In this document: piece after piece, positions 23,416-32,827 of the stretch
Layout: the number at the start of each line of letters is the position of its first letter
Position numbering within the stretch: the first letter of the stretch is position 1
NCBI RefSeq assembly: GCF_002873335.1
Contig: NZ_MCUW01000068.1
Span: 1-64,000, forward strand
Direction: 5' to 3'
DNA length: 64,000 nt
From: Vibrio sp. 10N.286.49.B1
GTDB taxonomy: Bacteria; Pseudomonadota; Gammaproteobacteria; Enterobacterales; Vibrionaceae
Program-made: the position numbers and the translations under genes
Notes under the pieces: generated by a model
What the model was told of the DNA's origin: nothing
Databases searched by the model: none
The model's input: the letters and a program-made list of their open reading frames with translations, nothing else

Positions 23416-24336
23416 TTATGCAGATACGGTATTCATGGCAGCCTCATTAATTTTATTTCTTAGCCAAACAATCGATGGATCACGATTTCTCGATGTTGAC
23501 CAATGTACACCGACCTCAATTTCTTGTTCAAGGAAACTATTACTTAGTACTTTTAACTTATATAAGTCTGCGTTTTCAACGGCCATTTTTCTAGTAAACA
23601 CAACCAAATTATCACCATATCTGATTGACGATAATAGCCCCCAATAACTTGCGACCTGTCTTTTAACTTGCCTTTTTTTTAACAATTCTACTGTCGCATT
23701 AGAAAAACTCTCAAAAGACTTATCATTGTCAGAGAGGCTTGAAAGCGTAATGTGATGATGATTTAAGAATTCACTTTCAAGTATCCGACTTCCAGAAAAA
23801 TCAGGATGATTACTCCTGCAGACCACCACCAATTCATCCTTATAAATCACCTGTGATTTGATGAAAGGTTCCGTTTTTATCGACCCTTCGATTGAGACAT
23901 CAATAATCCCCTGCCTCAACATATCTCTCGTCTTTTTAGCGCTATGATCATCCACGTAAATAGTGATATTTGGCGCCTCTTTTTCAACCAACCTAAAAAG
24001 CTCTGGTATTAAAGAGTGTTCAAATAGACTCATGGTTGATATTTTGAACACTCGCTTGCTTGAAGCGGGATCAAATCGAGTTTTTGTTGCTGATAGCATG
24101 TCTAGCTTTAATATTACATCTGCAATATCTGGGTATATTTCTAAAGCAAATGGGGTTGGCCTAACACCTGATTTTTCCCTAATAAAAAGAGGATCATTAT
24201 AAATATCCCGCAACTTAGAAATACTCTGACTGACTGACGGCTGGCTAATACCTAATCTCTTCGCTACTTTCGTATACTTTCGCTCCTCTACCACAGCAGC
24301 AAAAATAGCTAATAAGTGATATTCATTAAATTTCAT
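23416..24336 (-). CDS. LysR-type transcriptional regulator
   Basis: A 306-residue regulator with an N-terminal winged HTH (HLLAIFAAVVEERKYTKVAK then RLGISQPSVSQSISKLRD) and a substrate-binding domain from about residue 90. The start at MKFNEYH (24336) is chosen over upstream ATGs because the HTH normally begins within the first 10 residues. It is divergent from the large lipoprotein gene with 142 bp between them, so it probably regulates that gene. The effector is unknown. Confidence 0.85.
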   Translation of the reverse strand: MKFNEYHLLAIFAAVVEERKYTKVAKRLGISQPSVSQSISKLRDIYNDPLFIREKSGVRPTPFALEIYPDIADVILKLDMLSATKTRFDPASSKRVFKISTMSLFEHSLIPELFRLVEKEAPNITIYVDDHSAKKTRDMLRQGIIDVSIEGSIKTEPFIKSQVIYKDELVVVCRSNHPDFSGSRILESEFLNHHHITLSSLSDNDKSFESFSNATVELLKKRQVKRQVASYWGLLSSIRYGDNLVVFTRKMAVENADLYKLKVLSNSFLEQEIEVGVHWSTSRNRDPSIVWLRNKINEAAMNTVSA

Positions 24337-24478
24337 GGTTCTCATTAGGATATAAAGATTTTTATATCTAATAGTACCAGATTTTATTCTCAAAAAAGTA
24401 CACTTCATGAGTTTAATATCTTAATTACAATAATTTAAATAAAGCACAATAATTTTAAATACGAAGGACGTCCGAGTA

Positions 24479-27400
24479 ATGAAAAAAATCAGCTTGCTAG
24501 CAGCAGCGATTACAGTGGTTTTAACGGGTTGTGGAAGCGATGATTCAAGCTCTTCTAGTACCCCAATAAGCACATCGTTCACTATCACCGCAATTGATGG
24601 GTACCTATATAGAGCTAATGTCTATACCGGTGATAACTGTGACCAATTTATTGACCAGACTAACCAAGAAGGTCAACTGACACTAACTAATGAAACCATT
24701 AACAAAAAAGTTTGTATTAAAGCCGTAGCCGGTGAAACTATTGATATGACTCGTGGTGTCGTTGTTGATGACTTTGCACTTGCGGCACCTGAAAATTCTG
24801 GTCAATCCATTATTGTTAGTCCGATGACGAATCTGGTTGTTGAGCAAATCAATTTAGCAAGTGCAAGCAATATTGAAGTGACACAAGAAGAAGCGGAACA
24901 AGCTGTAATTGATTCTTTCAATACCCACGAAGATGTTATTTATACACATGAAGATATCTTTGGTGATTATATTGATGCAGCTGACGGTGAAGGTAAAGAG
25001 ACCGAAAAGGCGAAAACCATTAATATTGTAGGTGAAGCTTTAGTTGATAATAATGATGTGCTTGAGGTAAATGATCAACTACAAGTCATTTATGATATTT
25101 CAGAAGAAACATCGCATATTATTGCCGATGAAGAACAAGCGTTAGACAATAGTTACGCGCCTGTTATTGAAACCGGTGAGAATGGTTATGTTGGCATCAT
25201 TCCAAATAATCGCCCAGTAACAAAAGAAGTTAGTAAACCAAAGACTATCGATTTAGGGACTTCACTTAACTATGCGCTAGACACGTTATTTATTGATAAT
25301 AATGGTGATGATTTAAGTTACACCGTCGATGCCTCAGAAGCCGCTGGCGCCGCTATTACTACAAACACGTCGATGCTGACTATTACCCCCACTTTAGCAG
25401 GAACTTATGATGTATTAGCGTATGCATCTGATGAAGTATCTCGCTCTTACCCGTTAGTGCTAAAAGTCACAGCCGTTACACCAAATACCGCACCAATTTT
25501 GAATGAACAAAATACCTTGCAAGCGGATCTTGATGCTCTAGGGCTGACAGCAACAGTAAGCACCGATGAACGATTGTCGATTAGTGGCTTATTTACAGAT
25601 GCTGATAACGATCCTCTGATTTATGCTGTCACCGACGTGACAGAAAGTGGCTTGAGTATCAACGTAAACAACGCCAATACTGAACTGCATGTTATTGGCA
25701 CCCCAAGCCAAGAAGGAGCATTCACATTTGATATAACCGCTTATGATGGTGTTCACTCAGCAGTGAGCCAGACCTTTACTCTCAATGTTACCAAAGCGCC
25801 AAATACTCCCCCTATATTAGAGCCTACTCAGCACCAACGTGTGGCTGATGATCTAACCGCGCTTGAATTGCGAGTCGGTACTGCTGTTAATGGGTATATT
25901 AACATTGAGCAACTGTTTAGCGATGATGATGAATTAACACTCACTGTACAAGACAAGATCGCTGGCGTCGAAACCAATATCGATGGTGCTATTCTCACCC
26001 TATTAGGCACACCGACAGAACAAGGCAATCAAGGTTATCCTGCTTTAGACATCACTGCTGATGATGGCGTAAATACTCCTGTATCTGCCTATTTTGACAT
26101 ATTTGTTGCTGAAGAGGACAACGTTGATCCGGTAGACCCTGTTACACCAGCCCCTACCCCACTCTTTGAAGAGAAACACTTTATTGGTGGCTATTGGCGT
26201 ATGGGTGAGATTGGCGAAGATATCGGCCTGGAACACGATTTTAACGGTGACCTAGAAATGGGTTGGGCCTCATTGCTGAAAGAACAAGAACAGCACTATT
26301 TTTGTTGGGACAAGAGTCTTGATATCCAAACCCCAGAGCAACTTGAAGAGTTAGAAACACCAGAAAACAAAAAGCTGATAATCAACCCAAACAGTGAGGA
26401 TTGCAGGCCTGTCGATATCCAACCTGATGGCACATTATTGGGCGAAGGTAAGATTTACACCCCAGTCTACACCTCAGAAAAAGATGGTGACTATCAGATT
26501 GTGTTTGAAATTGAAGGCGACTTGTACTGGTTAGATTCCACCCAAGATTTACCATTTACGGCAATGTTACCTGTCCCACCAATGGATAAAACGGTTTATC
26601 AGAGTATTGATTGGACCGAAGGTTCTGGTGTTGAGGTACTCCTACGTAGTGCAGATTTTACCGTTAACGAACAGAATATTTATGCCTCAGACGTAACAAA
26701 GTCTGGAACATTTTTCGGACGTGAACTCGATGTCAATGACCCGTTAATTTGGATCGGCACCTGGGAGATTTCCAAACCAGGAGAGGATCAAGAGCTATTG
26801 AGCTATGACGCACATCACGCTGCTAGCTACGAACAGCGCTATATGCGCCAATTTAATGGTGGAGAGTTGAGCATTCTTGTTGCACAGCATGGTGACGAAG
26901 TTGGTGAAAAAGTAGATATCGTATTAGAGTCGAACGATCTAGCTTTATTACGACGTATCAATGCAGTATGGGACCCACAACCTGCGCAACCAACCCCTCT
27001 TAATCCAAGCCTACTCGAAGGGAAGACGTTCTATTTTACTGAAAATGGCGCCGCTACAGGTGGTGGCGAGTCCTTAAAACATCATGTTGTATGGTGTGAT
27101 GCCGTCAAGTTTGAAGACGGTAATTATTATTTTAGTCAACGTAATCCGTCGAACAGAACGGCCTGCCCAACAGACGCGGATCTCCTTGACGAAGGCTCGT
27201 ACTCCATTGATGAGGAAAATTCACGCTTAGTTGTTAAGAATGGTATTAACTCCGCAACTCATACCGTCATTGGGGATGCGAGTGACATCTCACAAGGTGC
27301 GCTTTCTGTCATATCTAACGGTGAACGCTACACCTACTTCACAGATAAAAGCTCTGTTGAAGACCGTTTGGATGCCAAATCCAGCACCAATGGTGAGGCA

Positions 27401-27760
27401 AGTAATAGCTTTGGCTTCTACTTACCTACGGAGCAAATGAACCACTCTCAACTGGGTAAAATCAGCATCAGTTTGACGCCGTTTAATGCAAATATAACGT
27501 TTGAGAAAGAAATCGATGGTGATGAGATGAGTTGTGAAATAATTCATGACTACTTTGACGGTTTTTGGTTAAGCTCTGGCGATAGCGCTAATTATGAGTG
27601 GGAATGTAGTCGCGATATTCAAGGCATTGTTTCAGTTAACATCCCAAGCAGGTTTGCATTGGATACCAATACTGTATACAGCGTAATTGGCACTTCAGAA
27701 AATAAGTATCAAGAATCCATAAAATACAGCATTCACTGGGATGAAACATTAGCGGATTAA
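24479..27760 (+). CDS. Large surface lipoprotein with Ig/cadherin-like repeats
   Basis: A 1093-residue protein with a lipobox (VVLTGCGSD, Cys18) followed by a Ser-rich tether. The region about residues 30-200 resembles a carboxypeptidase-regulatory or adhesin-type N-domain (TAIDGYLYRANVYTG). Three Ig/cadherin-like domains follow at about 245-330, 335-440 and 440-550, each with LFTDADNDPL or LFSDDDEL calcium-type motifs. The C-terminal half (about 560-1093) is of unknown fold with DGDYQIVFEIEG-type beta segments. It is probably exposed on the outer membrane and lies within the dusA-zur island. The function is unknown; adhesion is a guess. Confidence 0.75.
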   Translation: MKKISLLAAAITVVLTGCGSDDSSSSSTPISTSFTITAIDGYLYRANVYTGDNCDQFIDQTNQEGQLTLTNETINKKVCIKAVAGETIDMTRGVVVDDFALAAPENSGQSIIVSPMTNLVVEQINLASASNIEVTQEEAEQAVIDSFNTHEDVIYTHEDIFGDYIDAADGEGKETEKAKTINIVGEALVDNNDVLEVNDQLQVIYDISEETSHIIADEEQALDNSYAPVIETGENGYVGIIPNNRPVTKEVSKPKTIDLGTSLNYALDTLFIDNNGDDLSYTVDASEAAGAAITTNTSMLTITPTLAGTYDVLAYASDEVSRSYPLVLKVTAVTPNTAPILNEQNTLQADLDALGLTATVSTDERLSISGLFTDADNDPLIYAVTDVTESGLSINVNNANTELHVIGTPSQEGAFTFDITAYDGVHSAVSQTFTLNVTKAPNTPPILEPTQHQRVADDLTALELRVGTAVNGYINIEQLFSDDDELTLTVQDKIAGVETNIDGAILTLLGTPTEQGNQGYPALDITADDGVNTPVSAYFDIFVAEEDNVDPVDPVTPAPTPLFEEKHFIGGYWRMGEIGEDIGLEHDFNGDLEMGWASLLKEQEQHYFCWDKSLDIQTPEQLEELETPENKKLIINPNSEDCRPVDIQPDGTLLGEGKIYTPVYTSEKDGDYQIVFEIEGDLYWLDSTQDLPFTAMLPVPPMDKTVYQSIDWTEGSGVEVLLRSADFTVNEQNIYASDVTKSGTFFGRELDVNDPLIWIGTWEISKPGEDQELLSYDAHHAASYEQRYMRQFNGGELSILVAQHGDEVGEKVDIVLESNDLALLRRINAVWDPQPAQPTPLNPSLLEGKTFYFTENGAATGGGESLKHHVVWCDAVKFEDGNYYFSQRNPSNRTACPTDADLLDEGSYSIDEENSRLVVKNGINSATHTVIGDASDISQGALSVISNGERYTYFTDKSSVEDRLDAKSSTNGEASNSFGFYLPTEQMNHSQLGKISISLTPFNANITFEKEIDGDEMSCEIIHDYFDGFWLSSGDSANYEWECSRDIQGIVSVNIPSRFALDTNTVYSVIGTSENKYQESIKYSIHWDETLAD

Positions 27761-27796
27761 TTCGGTCTACTAGACGTGATGCTTTGATAAATATAG

Positions 27797-27818
27797 AGCC
27801 CTGCAGTGCAGGGCTTTT
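27797..27818 (+). terminator. Terminator of the lipoprotein gene
   Basis: AGCCCTGCA/TGCAGGGCT palindromic stem followed by TTTT, 37 bp past the stop. Confidence 0.7.
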
Positions 27819-28112
27819 GGGTCATACCTTCGCTCTATTTTCAACTAAGTGATAGCCAAGCGCACCAAGATGCTCAATCTACTGGCCATGCTGCCCCTTT
27901 TTGACGACACGTTAAGTTTGAGTGTTCTAATGTGTATACACATTAAGAGTATTTGAGTATCTCATTCGGAATACCATAACGATAATGATCCCATGATAGT
28001 GTCGCTGCCAACTTAGTGATGGGACATTGCTACGCATCCGCTTTAGCAAGTAGAACTGACCATTACGCAGAACTCTAAAAGCATAACGATCGTTTGCCTT
28101 GGGAAAGAATAA

Positions 28113-28224
28113 GAAAAGATAAGCCAGTTACCATTAATCATAACTGGCTTATACAAGATGTGAACAATGAGTATTCACTAACAACGTCAGTTGGCTAGAT
28201 AACCTTCAACTTAATAAAGGTCGT
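28113..28224 (-). ncRNA. qrr: Qrr-family small RNA, copy C (diverged)
   Basis: The core CTAGCCAACTGACGTTGTTA then GTGAA is identical to copies A and B. The first stem has changed on both sides (GACCTT/AAGGTT, 28217-28222 with 28201-28206), keeping most pairs. The terminator stem is a perfect 10 bp (28121-28130 with 28141-28150) with a new 10-nt loop but a weaker T run. A plausible promoter is TTTTCA (28251-28256), a 16-bp spacer and TATATT (28229-28234). No sigma-54 box is seen. Confidence 0.83.
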
Positions 28225-28393
28225 GTAAAATATACATGAAATCGATACTTTGAAAACGCTTACACTTCATAAATGTAACAAAATGTGTGCTCCATTTATA
28301 AAACCACACAATTACAGCTCAAATTAGAGCTTTAACCCCAATTCTCTTAGAAAACCTCAATGCATCAGCAGACAATATGAAGAGGAATGCCTT

Positions 28394-28413
28394 GTTCATA
28401 TACGTATATGAAC
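28394..28413. promoter_or_regulatory. 20-bp perfect palindrome
   Basis: GTTCATATACGTATATGAAC is fully self-complementary, about 170 bp upstream of Qrr copy C. It could bind a dimeric regulator; no protein is assigned. Confidence 0.4.
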
Positions 28414-28842
28414 GATGATGGTCAAACACCCATAACCGTTAAAATCTCACCTATTAACCAGGCTCGAATCATGCTGCTAGACAACAACTGGTTAAACCCT
28501 TTAAAGGAAGGGTTACTATAGTCCTTTTACTGCCCCCCCATCATGCATCACGATTTCCTGCTACTCATCGATTCAAGCTATCGTAAGAACAACAAGCCAT
28601 AAGCAATTGAATAATAATAAATAAAACCAAAACCACATCATAAAAAACACAACTTTTCGTTTTGAAAATCCTGTACAGATAGCATTTGGCCTATGATGTT
28701 CTTTTTACTACTAGAGCTGTACATCGATGATTTTTCAAAAGGTAACAACACCGCTTTTTTCGTGTTTTTTTAGGTGCCCACTGCTAGGGGCATTGAACGA
28801 AATAGTATAAGATGTACGGATATCGCTTAGGCAGGTGACCAC

Positions 28843-29292
28843 GTGAATCAACCGTTAATCAAGCAAGTCGAAGATATTTGTGCCGCTCGTGGCGTTCGTT
28901 TAACCCCACAGAGACGTCAGGTATTTACACTCATATGCGACAATAAAAAAGCATCCAGTGCTTATGAGTTACTGGAACAGTTAAAAGCCAGCGAACCCCA
29001 AGCTAAGCCTCCGACTGTATACCGAGCTCTAGATTTTCTCTTGGAACAGGGGTTTATTCATCGCGTAGAATCCACAAATAGCTTTGTCTCGTGCTGTTCA
29101 TTTGGTGAACACAAGCACTTTTCTCATCTCCTTATTTGTGACAAATGCGGTAATGTCGTTGAATTACAAGATGATAGTCTGATAGCCTTGTTGAATAGCA
29201 ACGTTGATAAATATGGCTTTCAATATTCCAACCACGTTATAGAATCTCATGGTACCTGTCAGACGTGTTCGTCATTGGAAGATCACACATAA
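28843..29292 (+). CDS. zur: Zinc uptake regulator Zur (Fur family)
   Basis: A 149-residue Fur-family repressor. The winged-helix part is RGVRLTPQRRQVFTLI to PPTVYRALDFLLEQG. Metal-binding residues include the HKHFSHLLICDKCG segment (Cys pair) and CQTC near the C-terminus, which form the structural zinc site. With zinc, Zur represses znu and zrg genes; a candidate box lies at 47761-47779 of this window. GTG is the start, at 28843. The gene defines the right flank of the island. Confidence 0.9.
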   Translation: MNQPLIKQVEDICAARGVRLTPQRRQVFTLICDNKKASSAYELLEQLKASEPQAKPPTVYRALDFLLEQGFIHRVESTNSFVSCCSFGEHKHFSHLLICDKCGNVVELQDDSLIALLNSNVDKYGFQYSNHVIESHGTCQTCSSLEDHT

Positions 29293-29304
29293 ATAGAAGA
29301 AGTT

Positions 29305-29766
29305 ATGCGCGCTGAATTTGTAAATCCGTTTTTAGCCTCACTCATCAATGTGCTAAAAACGATGGCATCAATGGAGATAAAACCATTGAAGCCTAGAATA
29401 AAGAAAGATGAAGTCGCACGTGGAGACGTGTCTGGGCTGATCGGCATGGTTGGCACTCAATCTCGAGGTTCAATGTCCATTACCTTTGAAGAAGGATTGG
29501 CGCTAGAGATTATGCAAAATATGCTCGGTGAGCGACCTCACGGCTTGAATGAAGAAGTGACGGATATGGTCGGCGAGATTACGAATATGGTCACAGGCGG
29601 AGCGAAACGTATCCTTGCTGAGAAAGGGTTTGATTTTGATATGGCGACGCCTGTTGTTGTCTCAGGTAAAGGGCACACCATCAGACACAAATGCGATGGC
29701 GCCATTATCATCATGCCGTTTACCTCTGATTGGGGTAATGCTTTTATCGAAATTTGTTTCGAATAA
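29305..29766 (+). CDS. cheX: CheX-like chemotaxis phosphatase
   Basis: A 153-residue protein of the CheC/CheX phosphatase class, which remove phosphate from CheY. The active-site signature EITNMVTGGAKRIL (Glu and Asn) is near residues 92-105, and the family N-terminus FVNPFLASLINVLKTM is present. It follows zur by 12 bp and is probably cotranscribed. Confidence 0.85.
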   Translation: MRAEFVNPFLASLINVLKTMASMEIKPLKPRIKKDEVARGDVSGLIGMVGTQSRGSMSITFEEGLALEIMQNMLGERPHGLNEEVTDMVGEITNMVTGGAKRILAEKGFDFDMATPVVVSGKGHTIRHKCDGAIIIMPFTSDWGNAFIEICFE

Positions 29767-29801
29767 AGCCACGCTCTCACAATCGGCCTATCGTTACTCA
29801 A

Positions 29802-29831
29802 ATGCCAGTTCCTTCGTGACTGGCATTTTTT
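29802..29831 (+). terminator. Terminator of zur-cheX
   Basis: ATGCCAGT/ACTGGCAT stem (29802-29809 with 29819-29826) followed by six T. Confidence 0.85.
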
Positions 29832-29942
29832 ATGGCCGTCACCTTCCTTGTCATTGATTTACTCGTGATATCGCCCTACCGCTAATCTCAGCAAAACGAA
29901 TCAGCAAATCCGCAATAAGTGGACAGATATTATGTCAGATAT

Positions 29943-29975
29943 AAAAAAACCGATGCCTACGAGAAGCATCGGTTT
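29943..29975 (-). terminator. Terminator of pmbA
   Basis: Minus-strand AACCGATGC/GCATCGGTT stem with a T run, 28 bp past the pmbA stop. Confidence 0.85.
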
Positions 29976-30002
29976 AATCCGGCAACAATTCAGTCGTGAA
30001 GA

Positions 30003-31346
30003 TTAATCGCCAGCTACCTTCATTGATTCAATCAAGATTGAACCGGTTTGAATTTGCGAACGCGTCTCTACGTCACTGCCGACAGCAACAATGTTTTTAA
30101 ACATGGTTTCTAAATTAGAAGCAATCGTGATCTCAGAGACAGGGAATTGGATTTCACCATTTTCGACCCAAAAACCAGCGGCTCCACGCGAATAATCACC
30201 CGTTACGGTATTCACGCCCTGCCCCATAACTTCTGTTACAAGCAGTCCAGTACCGAGTGTTTTCAACATTGCATCAAAATCTTGGCCCGTATTTTTCACG
30301 TACCAGTTATGAATACCACCAGCATGCCCAGTAGGGGTCATGTTCATTTTACGCGCCGCATAACTGGTCAGTAGATAAGTCGCGAGTTGGCCATCTTTGA
30401 TAATCTCAAGATCTTGAGTGAATAAACCTTCGCTATCAAATGGGCTCGATGCTAACCCACGTAATACGTGTGGCTTTTCTTCAACCTGAAACCATGTTGG
30501 TAAGATAGTCTCACCCAGCTTATCAAGAAGGAAAGACGATTTCCGGTATAGGTTACCCCCACTGATCGCCATCACTAGGTGCCCCATCAATCCTGTTGCC
30601 ACATCATTGGCGAACATGATTGGATATTGACCAGTTTTAATTTTTTGCGGATCGAGCCTTTGTACGGTTTTCAGTGCCGCTTCTTTGCCAACTCGCTCTG
30701 GCGACCAAAGATCATCAACATGGCGAGCTAACGTGTAACTATAATCACGCTCCATATCGCCATTTTTGCCTTCACCAATGACGCTACAGCTAATACTGTG
30801 TCGACTCGAGGCGTAACCTGCAAGCAACCCATGGCTATTGCCGTACACCTTTACGCCGTAATGACTGTCATAGCTTGCACCATCACTTTGTTTGATTCGG
30901 TCGCTGTAAGATAACGCCGCTTTTTCTGCTGCAATAGCGCGTTGCGCAGCGGTGTCAGGGTTTGGCTCATCAGGGTGAAAAAGATCAAGGTCAGGGATGT
31001 TCGAGGCCATCAGCTCTTTAGGTGCAGGACCTGCAAATGGGTCTTCAGACGTATATTGAGCAATGTCCAAAGCGGCAGCGACAGTCTGCGCAATGGCCTT
31101 TTCACTCAAATCGGAGGTTGAAGCGCTACCCTTGCGCTGACCACGATATACCGTGATGCCTAATGCGCCATCACTATTAAATTCGACGTTTTCCACTTCA
31201 CACAGTCGTGTTGAAACGCTTAATCCAGTACTTTTTGTAATAGCGACTTCAGCGGCGTCTGCACTTACAGATGCCATGTCCAAAGCTTTAGCTACTGCGG
31301 CTTCTAGCTCCGCTTGTTGCTGTGCGACTTGCTCTCTTACGTCCAT
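30003..31346 (-). CDS. pmbA: Metalloprotease PmbA (TldE)
   Basis: A 447-residue TldD/PmbA family protein which, with TldD, forms a protease that degrades unfolded peptides and processes some peptide antibiotics. PmbA is the subunit lacking the zinc site and contributes the substrate channel. Typical segments: [14 protein letters not shown] near residue 50, [17 protein letters not shown], and [26 protein letters not shown] near the end (shown in parts). The start at MDVREQV (31346) is preferred over the upstream ATG at 31367. It is divergent from yjgA. Confidence 0.93.
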   Translation of the reverse strand: MDVREQVAQQQAELEAAVAKALDMASVSADAAEVAITKSTGLSVSTRLCEVENVEFNSDGALGITVYRGQRKGSASTSDLSEKAIAQTVAAALDIAQYTSEDPFAGPAPKELMASNIPDLDLFHPDEPNPDTAAQRAIAAEKAALSYSDRIKQSDGASYDSHYGVKVYGNSHGLLAGYASSRHSISCSVIGEGKNGDMERDYSYTLARHVDDLWSPERVGKEAALKTVQRLDPQKIKTGQYPIMFANDVATGLMGHLVMAISGGNLYRKSSFLLDKLGETILPTWFQVEEKPHVLRGLASSPFDSEGLFTQDLEIIKDGQLATYLLTSYAARKMNMTPTGHAGGIHNWYVKNTGQDFDAMLKTLGTGLLVTEVMGQGVNTVTGDYSRGAAGFWVENGEIQFPVSEITIASNLETMFKNIVAVGSDVETRSQIQTGSILIESMKVAGD

Positions 31347-31464
31347 AATCCATCTAACTTTTATCATTTATCTTCGTCTAGAATAACAAGCTTTTCGCTT
31401 TCTCCCCAGATTTCTTGCTAAAATAGCCAATATTCGTAACGAGATAGTGATATAGGCAGAAAAC

Positions 31465-32019
31465 ATGGCTCGCAAAAATCAGAAAGCACCTTGGGAAGAG
31501 GAAGAAGAAATCATTTGGGTAAGTAGAACCGAAATGAAAAACGACATGGAAGCGTTGCAAAAATTAGGCGAAGAGCTTGTAGAGTTGAAGCCTTCCGCGT
31601 TGGCAAAATTCCCACTAAGCGATGACCTAAGAGATGCAATCAAAGACGCGCAGCGCTTTAAAAATGAAGCTCGACGTCGCCAGTTACAATACATTGGTAA
31701 GGTCATGCGTAATATCGACCCTGAGCCAATTCAAGCCGCGCTAGATAAGCTACGTAACAAGCACTCTCAACTGACCGCGGCTTTCCATAAACTGGAAGAG
31801 CTCAGAGACAAGATTGTCGAAGAAGGCGATACCGCGATTGCAGAAGCAATGGAGACGTATCCAAACCTTGACCGCCATCGTTTACGCCAATTGGCTCGCC
31901 AAGCCAAGAAAGAAAAGTCAGCATCTAAACCGGCTAAGGCTTACCGTGAAATTTTCCAAGCACTGAAAGCGGAAGAAGTCGCGAAAGAAGAAGACCAAGC
32001 ACAAGACCAAGCCGAGTAA
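31465..32019 (+). CDS. darP: Ribosome maturation protein DarP (YjgA)
   Basis: A 184-residue, highly charged helical protein of the DUF615 family, which binds late 50S precursors. Family text is visible in [32 protein letters not shown] and [14 protein letters not shown]. An acidic Glu/Gln-rich tail ends the protein. It is divergent from pmbA, the usual arrangement. Confidence 0.9.
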   Translation: MARKNQKAPWEEEEEIIWVSRTEMKNDMEALQKLGEELVELKPSALAKFPLSDDLRDAIKDAQRFKNEARRRQLQYIGKVMRNIDPEPIQAALDKLRNKHSQLTAAFHKLEELRDKIVEEGDTAIAEAMETYPNLDRHRLRQLARQAKKEKSASKPAKAYREIFQALKAEEVAKEEDQAQDQAE

Positions 32020-32029
32020 TATGGATTTA

Positions 32030-32058
32030 GGCAGTGAGCGGGACAATCACTCACTGCC
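32030..32058. terminator. Hairpin between convergent yjgA and thiQ
   Basis: GGCAGTGAG/CTCACTGCC, a perfect 9-bp stem with an 11-nt loop between convergent genes. T runs are weak on both sides. Confidence 0.5.
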
Positions 32059-32110
32059 AGCTCTTCCTGTGACGTTCGTCTTGAGCACCTAAAAAATGGA
32101 TAGCGCGCCA

Positions 32111-32827
32111 TTAATGATGTGCAGCAAGCACAAACTCCGCTAGTTCCGTATTCTCATGCAGGCTATCCAGTTCATTGATGTCTCCCGTCTCAGAAATCTT
32201 GCCATTGGACAGAAAAGCAAAACGATGAGCAATCGCCTTAGCGTCATTTAAATGATGGGTAACCATGATTACGGTAATCTCGTTTTCTTGAGCCAGTGTT
32301 TTGACGACCGAAAGCATCTCCTTTCTTAACAATGGATCCAACGCTGAGAACGGCTCGTCTAGCAACCAAATAGGCCGAGACTGAACAAAGCACCTCGCCA
32401 ACGCCACGCGTTGTTTTTGCCCCCCAGAAAGCTCACCAGGTAGTCTATGTAGGTAATCTTGTAATCCCACCTTACTGGCGGCCTCCGTCACCTTCTGAAC
32501 CACCTCTGGCGTCATTTTTAAAGAAGGGCGCACACCCAACGCAATGTTTTCTTGTACGGTTAGATGGTCAAAAAGGTTATGGTCCTGGAATAGCATCGCT
32601 AATGGGCGTTGATGGGGCTCTAACGGTAGCAATGACTTTCCGGCAGCAAGAATGTCCCCTGATTCAGGTTCACAAAAACCAGAGACCATCGCCAATAACG
32701 TCGACTTCCCCGCTCCACTCGGGCCAATCAAAGCCACAATGTCGCCTTTATTGACACATAAGGAGAACTCAAACCAATCCTGATGATATCGATATTTCGT
32801 TTGATTCAGCTCCAACATCATACTCAC
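32111..32827 (-). CDS. thiQ: Thiamine ABC transporter ATP-binding protein ThiQ
   Basis: A 238-residue ABC ATPase energising thiamine/TPP import. Walker A GPSGAGKST (residues 36-44), signature LSGGQKQR and Walker B IWLLDEP are all intact. It overlaps thiP by 4 bp and is the last gene of thiBPQ. Confidence 0.93.
   Translation of the reverse strand: MSMMLELNQTKYRYHQDWFEFSLCVNKGDIVALIGPSGAGKSTLLAMVSGFCEPESGDILAAGKSLLPLEPHQRPLAMLFQDHNLFDHLTVQENIALGVRPSLKMTPEVVQKVTEAASKVGLQDYLHRLPGELSGGQKQRVALARCFVQSRPIWLLDEPFSALDPLLRKEMLSVVKTLAQENEITVIMVTHHLNDAKAIAHRFAFLSNGKISETGDINELDSLHENTELAEFVLAAHH

Larger units (their letters stand above)
27819..28842. other. Non-coding kilobase between lipoprotein and zur
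   Basis: No credible protein gene is found. It holds an 18-bp perfect palindrome (27928-27945), Qrr copy C (28113-28224), a 20-bp perfect palindrome (28394-28413), a 7-bp hairpin AACCCTT/AAGGGTT near 28494-28514, and a 14-bp match to the post-rep hairpin (28684-28697). The last 150 bp are the zur promoter region. Confidence 0.6.

Noticed and set aside
28010..28032. IS1-like end sequence (CTGCCAACTTAGTGATG)
   Set aside because: It resembles about 17 bases of an IS1 inverted end, but no transposase, second end or target duplication is visible; too short to call.
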